The notes under the pieces were generated by a model. It did no database searches. It was not told where the DNA came from and saw nothing but the letters and a program-made list of their open reading frames with translations. A program made the translations under genes and the position numbers. A stretch of 64,000 bases of DNA, taken from Bolinopsis microptera (lineage: Eukaryota > Ctenophora > Tentaculata > Lobata > Bolinopsidae). The stretch covers positions 5,411,675 through 5,475,674 of the forward strand of contig NC_087078.1 in assembly GCF_026151205.1 (NCBI RefSeq), read 5' to 3'. Shown piece by piece: positions 53,602-62,498 of the stretch (position 1 is its first letter; each line of letters starts with the position of its first letter).

Positions 53602-54555
53602 TTGCAATCCCGGTCTCCAAGTGCACTGTCCTCTTACAGCAATTTTGCTGAAGCTCTTGTAGGTGGTGCTATTTCTCCTCAGCCAAGTAAAGTGTCCGCT
53701 AACATAAATCAAATTAGCAAGGAAAGTAAAGAGATATTGGTGCTAGATAGTCCCTTTCCTTCTGCTGATATTTCATCTGCTCCAGATGTTCTATCTGAGT
53801 TGCTCTATGACACACGATTGATTGCTATGAAAACTAGCCTACTAGATTCACATAAGAAGATAACGCTAGTTTTTCCATCTTCATCTGATAGGCTGAAGGC
53901 TAAAAGTCTTATTGAAAACTCTGATGTCATTAAATCACTTGGTTTTCACATCACTCTCTCACAGAAAGCTCTCCCTAAGGTCACTGTGTCTAATATTCCC
54001 AGTCAGATATTCGAAACCATTGATCGCTCTGGTTTGCCCGCTGAAGATTTCCGGTTACAGACTAAAAAAGCTCTTCTAGATATTATTCCCTTGAAAAATC
54101 CTGGACTTAAACACTTGCTAGATAATGAGCATTTCTTTGAAATTGTGTACATAAATGTTGGACTAAGGTACACTACTGCTGGGATCAAGGTCTCTCCTCA
54201 GATTAGGAACCTATTGACAGGAGACGGCAAAATCTTCATTCTGAATAGTGCTTGTCCTGTAAAGGATAGATTCATCATCAAGCAGTGCTATAATTGTCAG
54301 AAGCTCCACCATATTTCCCAAAATTGTCCTGAGAAAGAAACTCTGGTTTGTATGTATTGCAGCGGTAGGCATAGAACATCAGACTGTCATTACAAGGAAG
54401 ACCCTAGCAGACATAGATGTCGCAATTGCAGTCTGTCAAAAGATCCAAGAATCTCATCTCACTGTAACACTCACCATTCCAGCTCAGAGCAGTGCCCCAT
54501 CATGCAACAGGCATTGAATCGGTATAAACAAAACATCCTTACTTCAAAAAACTAG
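53602..54555 (+). CDS. LINE ORF1 (RNA-binding, CCHC knuckles)
   Basis: At least 317 codons; the frame is open upstream to about 53415, including a charged helical stretch (LNEKNRALEERVSNVNKEN), but contains no ATG, so the start is unknown and the listed first codon is TTG. Near the C-terminus are three Cys/His clusters (CYNCQKLHHISQNC, CMYCSGRHRTSDC, CRNC...), the gag-like knuckles of CR1/Jockey-type ORF1 proteins. It would coat LINE RNA. It ends 29 bases before ORF2. Confidence 0.85.
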   Translation: MQSRSPSALSSYSNFAEALVGGAISPQPSKVSANINQISKESKEILVLDSPFPSADISSAPDVLSELLYDTRLIAMKTSLLDSHKKITLVFPSSSDRLKAKSLIENSDVIKSLGFHITLSQKALPKVTVSNIPSQIFETIDRSGLPAEDFRLQTKKALLDIIPLKNPGLKHLLDNEHFFEIVYINVGLRYTTAGIKVSPQIRNLLTGDGKIFILNSACPVKDRFIIKQCYNCQKLHHISQNCPEKETLVCMYCSGRHRTSDCHYKEDPSRHRCRNCSLSKDPRISSHCNTHHSSSEQCPIMQQALNRYKQNILTSKN

Positions 54556-54584
54556 CTACAAACTCTAAGTCAGAATGTCAGAGT

Positions 54585-55541
54585 ATGAACTTTGCCCTGT
54601 TCAATTGCAGATCCATCTGCAATAAAACTGCTGGAGTCATGCAATTGCTTGAAGACTTTGATACTGATATTTGCTGTGCTACAGAAACTTGGCTGAGAAA
54701 AGATGACAATGCTAAGTTTTCTGAGATGAAAGAACTTGGATATTCCATTCATAGCCAGCCAAGAGCTGGGCGGGGAGGAGGTGTTGCTGTTCTATATAAG
54801 AAAAGTCTTAAAGTGACTCCTCAGAAGTGCAAGCGATTCAAAACGTTTGAGTCTTGTGAATGTACCTTCAAATCATCTTCTGGAGATATACTACGAATTG
54901 TTTCAATTTACCGTTCTGGCACCTCCACATCTCAGAGTGCTAACATCCCCCAATTTCTAACTGACTTTGAGCAACTCTTGGTTGATTTAGTAGACAAACC
55001 TGGAAAGCCCTTGATCATGGGTGATTTTAATATCCACATTGAAGACGAAAATGATTCAGTTGCACAAAGGTTTAATTCACTACTTAAGTCTTGTGGGTGG
55101 GTGCAACAAATTTCAGCTGCAACACACAGAGATGGGGGCATATTAGATCTTGTAATTACCAGGGATGGTTCTTTTACTCACGATTGCATTGAAGTTCTAG
55201 ATCCTGTCATTACTGATTCTGGCACATCGTCTGACCACTACTTTGTTGCTTTCAATTGCAATGTATCTCCAGCACCCATAGGCACTCTAGAACCAATTAC
55301 TTACAGAAACATTGCTTGCATAGACCTAGATGCTTTTGTTGAGGACATTCTTAAGTCAAAACTATGTGACACTGATTGCTTCAATGACCTCGATAGTGCA
55401 GTTGATATCTATGAGTCTGAGTTGAGCAGTATTTTGGACAAGCATGCTAAAGAAAAAACTTTCATCCCAAGAAAAGATCATAACGCTGAATGGTGGTCTA
55501 CACACTGTCAACAAGCAAAAGCAATGAGAAGAAAGATTTAG
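54585..55541 (+). CDS. LINE ORF2, endonuclease part (stop at 55541)
   Basis: 318 codons from ATG: FNCRSICNK, ATETWL, GRGGGVAVLYK, IVSIYRSG, LIMGDFNIH, and SDHYFVAFN are the APE-endonuclease motifs in order. The frame ends at a TAG (55539-55541), but the same frame stays open on the other side into the RT, so the TAG is a single nonsense change rather than the natural end. Confidence 0.88.
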   Translation: MNFALFNCRSICNKTAGVMQLLEDFDTDICCATETWLRKDDNAKFSEMKELGYSIHSQPRAGRGGGVAVLYKKSLKVTPQKCKRFKTFESCECTFKSSSGDILRIVSIYRSGTSTSQSANIPQFLTDFEQLLVDLVDKPGKPLIMGDFNIHIEDENDSVAQRFNSLLKSCGWVQQISAATHRDGGILDLVITRDGSFTHDCIEVLDPVITDSGTSSDHYFVAFNCNVSPAPIGTLEPITYRNIACIDLDAFVEDILKSKLCDTDCFNDLDSAVDIYESELSSILDKHAKEKTFIPRKDHNAEWWSTHCQQAKAMRRKI

Positions 55542-56687
55542 AGACTGTATCAAAAGAATCATGATTGCCCAGATTATAAACGACTGTACAGGAAAGCATC
55601 AGAGAGAGCATCCTCAGTCATTGTATCCACAAGAGATCACTTCTACAAAACAAGGTTACAAGATAGTGCAGGTGATGCTAAAAAGACTTATTCCATCGTT
55701 AATAAGTTGCTCAATAAAGAAAAAGTTAGTACTACTACACCTTCTTGCTCTTCACATCTTGAGAGTGCTAACAACTTTGCACAGTTCTTTAAATCAAAGG
55801 TCGACAACATATACAACAACATTTATTTAGAACAACAATCCCAAGATTCTCCTAACTCAGATGAATTTGTTCCTCTTTCTAATAGCCCAAAGATAGTACA
55901 ATTCCGTCATGTGTCTGATGAAGAACTAGTAAGCATCATAAAGAATATGTCTAACAAATTCTGTGATCTTGACCCCATACCTACAAAGATTCTCATCAAG
56001 TGTCTCCCAGAACTCCTTCCTCTGATCTCATTTATAGTCAATGAATCATTAGTTAAAGGTGAGTTTCCTATAAAACTTAAGGAGGCTCTCATTCGTCCAA
56101 GTTTGAAGAAACGTGGCCTTGACGGTGAATCTCTATCTAACTATAGGCCTATTAGCAATCTCTCATTCTTGTCAAAAATCATTGAGAAGTGTGTATCTAT
56201 ACAGCTCACCAGTTATCTTGAGGATAACAACTTGCTTTCTAAAGTTCAGTCCGGCTATAGGAAGTTTCATAGCTGTGAAACTGCAACAACCAGAATCCAT
56301 AACGACATCTTGATAACTATTGACAAGAAAACTAAAGTTGTTCTTTTACTTCTAGATTTGAGTGCTGCCTTTGATACTGTCAATCACCCAAGATTAATCA
56401 AGAAGCTAAGATCTGCTTATGGCATTACAGGCATTGCTCTTACATGGATCAGGTCCTACTTGGCTAACCGTTCATTTTGTGTCAAAGTCAAGGATTCGTC
56501 TTCCTCAGCAACTGTTCTTGAGATAGGTGTGCCACAAGGTTCAATCCTTGGCCCCCTGCTATTCATATTGTACACCAAAGATCTTGAGAACATTGCAAGT
56601 ATGCATGGGTGCTGTATTCATTTGTATGCTGATGACACCCAGCTAGGCTGTATTTCACTCTTGATTCTGATGACCCATCACAGCTAG
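55542..56687 (+). pseudogene. LINE ORF2, reverse transcriptase core
   Basis: In frame with the endonuclease part. Shows LSNYRPISNLSFLSKIIEK, LLLLDLSAAFDTVNHP, GVPQGSILGPLLF and LYADDTQLG, the RT boxes of CR1/L2-like LINEs. The frame is lost just after YADD (about 56650), by one change. Confidence 0.88.
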
Positions 56688-56695
56688 AGCACAAT

Positions 56696-57484
56696 ATGGA
56701 ACACTGTATGTCTGATATCAAGAAATGGATGACAAACAATTTCCTTCAACTGAATTCTTCTAAGACTGAAGTCATCGTTATATCCTCTAAATTTGACTCA
56801 ACAAATATTCCAGCCTCTCTACAGATTGTTAAGGATCAAGAGCCACATGTTGTTAGTGGAACTGTGAAGAGTCTTGGGCTGTATTTGGACAGTTATCTTT
56901 CAATGAGTGATCAGATTACGTCAGTGGTTCAAGCATGTAATATTCAGATCAGAAATTTGTGGTTTATTGCATCAAAACTGTCTTTTAACCTTAAGATTCA
57001 GCTTGTTCATGCTCTAGTACTCTCTAGAATTGATTATTGCAATAGCGTATATTTTGGACTGAGCTCTTATGATTTAAGTCGTTTACAGAAGGTGCAAAAT
57101 TCTGCTGTAAGATTTATTTTCGGGAGAGGAAGAAAGGCACACACTACTCCACTACTTAAGAAAGTTCATTTTCTACCAGCTAGATTTAGAATAGATTTTA
57201 AGATTGCCCTACTTGCCTACAAGTGTTTAAATAATATAGCTCCTCCTTACTTAAAAGAGTTGATATCTCCTAGGCAGCAAAGTTTTAAAAATGTACGTCT
57301 TGATAATGATTATTTTTACCTTAGTTTTCCGCCCTCTCCTAACTATGTAAACACAGAGAAAGCTTTTAGTCACTGTGCAGTTAAAGTATTTAATTCCTTG
57401 CCATACGACATAAGATCAGCTGAGTCAGTTACATCTTTCAAGACCAAACTTAAAACATACTTCTTTTCTCTAGCATTTGATTGA
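56696..57484 (+). pseudogene. LINE ORF2, RT thumb and C-terminus
   Basis: 262 codons in a neighbouring frame: LNSSKTEVIVI, SRIDYCNSVYFGL, LQKVQNSAVRFIF and LPARFRIDFKIALLAYKCLN, a C-terminal signature shared by L2 and CR1 relatives. It ends in a stop at 57484, followed by a short 3' UTR. Confidence 0.88.
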
Positions 57485-57603
57485 TTTTGCATTTACATAG
57501 GTAAAATGAACTTGTCATGTCTAATTTTCAATTAAACTAAGCTCAGTTAATGTAAGAGCCGCTTTAGAAAGCACTGGAGTTTATCTCCAGGATTAAATTA
57601 TAT

Positions 57604-58402
57604 TTAGTCAACATGTCCGATGATTACTCCTGGACACCACATATCAATATCATGGTTGACAAGGCACGTCAGATGGCATCTTGGGTTCTTGGAGTATTCA
57701 AAGACAGGACAACACCTGTTATGCTCCAGCTCTACAAATCCCTGATAAGGTCCAGAGTGGAGTACTGCTGCCCGCTTTGGAATCCAAACAAGATCTTTGA
57801 TATCCAGTCTATCGAGAGCATACAACGCCAGTTCACTAGACGAATTCTAGGGCTCAGAGACACCGATTATTGGAATAGACTGAAGGAACTGGAACTTACA
57901 TCACTGCAAAGACGCCGAGAACGCTACACCATCATACATCTGTGGAAAGTTCTCCAGGGTATATGTCCAAATGACCTAGATGTACAGTTCAGAGAGAATG
58001 CCAGACTGGGAGTCAAAGTTATACTCCCTTCTCTCACAAAAAAAGCATCAGCTGCTGCACGCTCTACCTACGAGCACTCATTCGCAGTGAGAGCTGGAAG
58101 ACTCTGGAATGTTCTCCCCAAAATTGTCAATACTCAAAGGACTTTGACAAGCTTCAAGACATCTCTTGGAAACTTCCTAGACACCCTTCCAGACAAGCCC
58201 CCAACTCCTGGATACAGTGCAGAAAACTCTAACTCGATAATAGACCGGTGCAGTCAAGGAGGTGGTCCGCAGATTGCGTGATGGCCGTGAAGATGCCTAC
58301 TTCTAAACCTATCAATAGGTTCAATAGGTAGGTTATATCGAGTTATATGATTTAGCTATAAGGCGGTTTATAAATGTTGTATTTATTATTATTATTATTA
58401 TT
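57604..58402 (+). mobile_element. 3' fragment of a second LINE (CR1-like), (TTA)n tail
   Basis: Encodes the ORF2 C-terminus from 57613 to 58281 (SWTPHINIMVDKARQMASWV, YKSLIRSRVEYCCPLWNP, RRRERYTIIHLWKVLQ) with no breaks, then ~95 bp of UTR and a TTATTATTA tail at 58380-58402. The same family as the minus-strand remnant at 27480-28155. Confidence 0.82.
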
Positions 58403-58701
58403 GCACAAATGTAAAACTTCACGTGGATCCAACGGATCCTTAGCTATGTTAACCTCCCTAAACAAGGTGACACTAGGAATCGAACCTTTTAGCTTCTTGA
58501 AATTGTTGTTTTCTTGAGAAAGCGGTTGAGTCTACTGGAAGGTATTGCATTTAATTCATTAGCAAACCCCCTGGGATTGATAGCACAAGCCGGTCTCTTG
58601 TTTCTGTTTTCTTAACTTGTAATTTGCTGATAACAAGCTCCTTCAAGCAACCACGGAACCTTCGAACCCCTCGTGATTTGGAGTTCATTACTGTAAAACT
58701 A
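58403..58701. other. Unique sequence between insertions
   Basis: No gene seen. A B-box-like GGTTCGATTCC on the minus strand (about 58474-58484) is isolated. Confidence 0.4.
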
Positions 58702-58759
58702 GTTATAGGGGGGGGTGACATGTCTCCAATGTCTCCCGCACCTTATCTTTTCGAAAAAG

Positions 58760-58976
58760 ACAAAGACATTGGAGACATTGGAGACATTGGAGACATTGGA
58801 GACACAGCTTTTGGAGACATTGGAGACATTTGGGACATTTGGGACATTGGGGACATTAGAGACACAGCTTTTGGAGACATTGGAGACACAGCTTTTGGAG
58901 ACATTGGAGACATTGGGGACATTTGGGACATTGGGGACATTAGAGACACAGCTTTTGGAGACATTGGAGACACAGC
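58760..58976 (+). repeat. GGAGACATT minisatellite
   Basis: 9-bp units GGAGACATT with interspersed GGAGACACAGCTTTT and GGGACATTT. Units of 9 bp keep all frames open, giving spurious ORFs. Confidence 0.92.
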
Positions 58977-61680
58977 CTCCTCCTCCTCCTCCTCCTCCTC
59001 CTCCTCCTCTTCCTCCTCAGTCCTCCTCAGTCGTTCTCCTCCTCCTCCTGAGTCCTCCTCCTCCTGAGTCCTCCTCCTCCTGAGTCCTCCTACTCCTCTT
59101 CATCCTCCTCCTCTTCCTCCTCAATCATCAGTCCTCCTCCTCAGTCCTCCTCCTCATCTTTCTCGTCAGTCTTCCTCCTCCTCCTCAGTCTTCCCCAAGT
59201 CCCCCTCCTCCTCAGTCCTCCCCCAGTCCCCCCTCCTATTCAGTCCTCATCCTCCTCCTCCTCAGTTCTCCTCAGTCCTCCTCCTTCTCAGTCCTCCTCC
59301 TGAGTCCTCTTCCTGAGTCCTCCTCCTGAGTCCTCCTCTTCCTGAGTCCTCCTCCTCCTAGGTCCTCCTCCTTCTCCTCCTCCTCCTCCTCCTCAGTCCT
59401 CCTCCTTCTCCTCCTCCTCCTCCTCCTCCCTCTCAGTCATCCTCCTCAGTCATCCTCCTCAGCCATCCTCCTCAGCCGTCCTCCTCAGCCATCCTCATCA
59501 GTACTCCTCAGTCCTCCTCCTCAGTCCTCATCCTCCTCCTCAGTCCTCCTCCTCATCCTTCTCCTTAGTCCTCCTCTTCCTCAGTCCTCCCCAGTCCCCC
59601 TCCTCCTCCCATTCACTCCTCCTCCTCCTCAGTTTTCCTGAGTCCTTCTCCTGAGTCCTCCTCCTGAGTCCTCCTCCTGGGTCCTCCTCCTCCTAGGTCC
59701 TCCTCCTTCTCCTCCTCAGTCCTTCTCCTCCTCCTCAGTCCTCCTCATCCCTCTCAGTCATCCTCCTCAGTCCTTCTCCTCCTCCTCCTCAGTCCTTCTC
59801 CTCCTCCTCAGTCCTCATCCTCATCCTCCTCTTCAGTCCTTCTCCTCCTGGGTCCTCTTCCTCCTCTTCATCCTCCTCCTCTTCCTCCTCAGTCCTCAGT
59901 CCTCCTCCTCATCCTTCTCGTCAGTCCTCCTCCTATTCAGTCCTCCTCCTCCTCCTCCTCAGTTCTCCTCAGTCCTCCTCCTGAGTCCTCCCCCTCTTCC
60001 TCCTGAGTCCTCCTCCTGGTTCATCCTCCTCCTAGTTCCTCCACCTTCTCCTTCTCCTCCTCAGTCATTCTCCTCCTCCTCCTCCTCAGTCATCCTCTTC
60101 AGTACTCCTCAGTCCTCCTCCTTCTCAGTCCTCCTCAGTCCTCTTCCTGAGTTCTCCTCCTCCTCAGTCCTCCTTCTGGGTCCTCCTCCTCCTAGGTCCT
60201 CCCCCTCCTCCTCCTATTCACTCCTCAGTTTTCCTGAGTCCTTCTCCTGAGTCCTCCTCCTGAGTCCTCCTCCTGGGTCCTCCTCCTCATAGGTCCTCCT
60301 CCTTCTCCTCCTCAGTCCTTCTCCTCCTCCTCCTCAGTCCTCCTCCTCCTCCCTCTCAGTCATCCTCCTCAGCCATCCTCCTCAGTCCTCCTCCTCCTCA
60401 GTCCTCATCCTCATCGTCCTCTTCAGTCCTCCTCCTCCTGGGTCCTCTTCCTCCTCTTCATCCTCCTCTTCCTCCTCAGTCCTCAGTCCTCAGTCCTCCT
60501 CCTCATCCTTCTCGTCAGTCCTCCTCCTCAGTCCTCCCCAGTCCCCCTCCTCCTCCTATTCAGTCCTCCTCCTCCTCCTCAGTTCTCCTCAGTCCTCCTC
60601 CTTCTCATTCCTCCTAAGTCCTCCTCCTGAGTCCTCCCCCTCTTCCTCCTGAGTCCTCCTCCTGGTTCATCCTCCTCCTAGTTCCTCCACCTTCTCCTTC
60701 TCCTCCTCAGTCCTTCTACTCCTCTCCTCCTCAGTCATCCTCTTCAGTACTCCTCAGTCCTCCTCCTTCTCAGTCCTCCTCCTTCTCAGTCCTCCTCAGT
60801 CCTCTTCCTGAGTTCTCCTCCTCCTCCTCCTCCTCAGTCCTCCTTCTCGGTCCTCCTCCTCCTAGGTCCTCCCCCTCCTCCTATTCACTCTTCAGTTTTC
60901 CTGAGTCCTTCTCCTGAGTCCTCCTCCTGAGTCCTCCTCCTGGGTCCTTCTCCTCCTAGGTCCTCCTCCTTCTCCTCCTCAGTCCTTCTCCTCCTCCTCC
61001 TCAGTCCTCCTCCTCCCTCTCAGTCATCCTCCTCAGCCATCCTCCTCATTCCTCCTCCTCCTCAGTCCTCATCCTCATCGTCCTCTTCAGTCCTCCTCTT
61101 CCTGGGTCCTCTTCCTCCTCTTCATCCTCCTCCTCTTCCTCCTCAGTCCTCAGTCCTCAGTCCTCCTCCTCATCCTTCTCGTCAGTCCTCCTCCTCCTCA
61201 GTCCTCCCCAGTCCCCCTCCTCCTATTCAGTCCTCCTCCTCCTCCTCAGTTCTCCTCAGTCCTCCTCCTTCTCATTCCTCCTAAGTCCTCCTCCTGAGTC
61301 CTCCTCCTCTTCCTCCTGAGTCCTCCTCCTGGTTCATCCTCCTCCTAGTTCCTCCACCTTCTCCTTCTCCTCCTCAGTCCTTCTCCTCCTCAGTCATCCT
61401 CTTCAGTACTCCTGAGTCCTCCTCCTTCTCAGTCCTTTTCCTGAGTTCTCCTCCTCCTCCTCCTGAGTCCTCCTTCTGGGTCCTCCTCCTAGGTCCTCCT
61501 CCTCCTCCTCCCTCTCAGTCATCCTCCTCAGCCATCCTCCTCAGCCATCCTCCTCAGTACTCCTCAGTCCTCCTCCTTCTCAGTCCTCCTCAGTCCTCTT
61601 CCTGAGTCCTCATCCTCCTCCTTCTCCTCCTGAGTCCTCCTCCTGGGTCATCCTCCTCCTAGATCCTCCTCCTTCTCCAA
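58977..61680 (+). repeat. 2.7-kb polypyrimidine tract (CCT/CAGTCCTCC repeats)
   Basis: Almost only C and T on the plus strand, built of TCC triplets and CAGTCCTCCTCC / GAGTCCTCCTCC units, with higher-order duplications (for example a block with CTTCTCGTCAGTCCTCC near 59918, 60500 and 61170). A candidate for triplex (H-DNA) formation. Confidence 0.95.
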
Positions 61681-61689
61681 TCATACATC

Positions 61690-61800
61690 TACGTCTCCAG
61701 TGTCTCCAATGTCTCCAATGTCTCCAAAAGCTTTGTCTCCAATGTCTCCAATGTCTCCAAAAGCTGTGTCTCCAATGTCTCCAATGTCTCCAGGACATGT
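61690..61800 (-). repeat. Inverted GGAGACATT minisatellite
   Basis: AATGTCTCC units with AAAAGCTTTGTCTCC, the inverse of the array at 58760-58976. Confidence 0.9.
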
Positions 61801-61884
61801 CTCTGCACCCTATCTTTTCAAAAAAGACAAAAGACATTGGAGACATTGGAGACATGTCACCCCCCCCCCCCCCCCCCGTTATAG

Positions 61885-62493
61885 TTTTTGACATTTTTTC
61901 ACATGATTGATCAAGTAACCAGTAACCACCCATAGTTGGGTCAGTCACTCACTCCTGCAGAGATGATCGACCATGTTCTCTGTGATAAATAGTAAGAACT
62001 CATCTGCACAGTTTTCCTTGTACTTAGCAGTAGGGTTAGAGTTCCAAGAAGTATAGAATGGTTACACTAGTCTCACACACTGAGAACAATCAGCTCTGGT
62101 TGAAGCGACAGACATATGCAATCTTAATACAGAGGATTTGTTGAATTTAAATGCTATTGCCATCAAAATCGTATCTAGAAAAGTTAAATGGCTTGGTGGC
62201 TCCTTACATTGGTTGCTTACAGGGCTTGTTATTGGAATATGGGACTTTAGCCAATTCTGAGATCCTCTGATCTGAAAAGGCTACCCCTGAATCTTATTTC
62301 TGAGTCAAAATAAGAATGTGAGCTGTTGACAACCCTACAAATTTCCTATTTAGCTACCTGATGCTGACCACCCATCAAACTTTATTTGGATCCATGCCCA
62401 TTCCAACTGCCCTATTTTTCTTTGCTCGTATCAATTTTTTTATAAGACTTTCACTTAGAAATTGTAACGTATCTACTAACGACTTTTTCATAG
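61885..62493. other. Region upstream of the PSMB7-like gene
   Basis: No ORF. Probably includes a 5' UTR exon, because a good branch point and acceptor (TACTAAC...TTTTTCATAG) end at 62493, six bases before the ATG. The promoter was not located. Confidence 0.5.
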
Positions 62494-62498
62494 GAAAG

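Larger units (their letters stand above)
53415..57600 (+). mobile_element. L2/CR1-like LINE, almost intact
   Basis: Two ORFs in the usual order with a ~120-bp 3' UTR ending in a CTGGAG-TTTAT-CTCCAG stem (about 57575-57591). One in-frame stop and one frame change in ORF2. The 5' end is not determined; the open frame of ORF1 reaches back to about 53415 without ATG. Confidence 0.85.
58709..61877. mobile_element. 3.2-kb element with poly-G TIRs and 7-bp duplication GTTATAG
   Basis: The left end is GGGGGGGG followed by TGACATGTCTCCAATGTCTC; the right end is the inverse, with 17 or more C. GTTATAG lies at 58702-58708 and 61878-61884. A 65-bp segment (CACC(T/C)TATCTTTTC(G/A)AAAAAGACA...) occurs near both ends in the same direction. 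Between are ATTGGAGAC arrays and a long polypyrimidine tract. No coding gene; superfamily unknown. Confidence 0.8.

Noticed and set aside
58445-58500. Possible tRNA gene (B box GGTTCGATTCC on the minus strand)
   Set aside because: No A box or acceptor pairing at the right distance.
58624-59083. GDIGDIGDI- and ETLETLETL-repeat proteins
   Set aside because: All frames of a 9-bp repeat stay open; there is no start context, and the same array inverted gives similar false proteins at 61610-61948.
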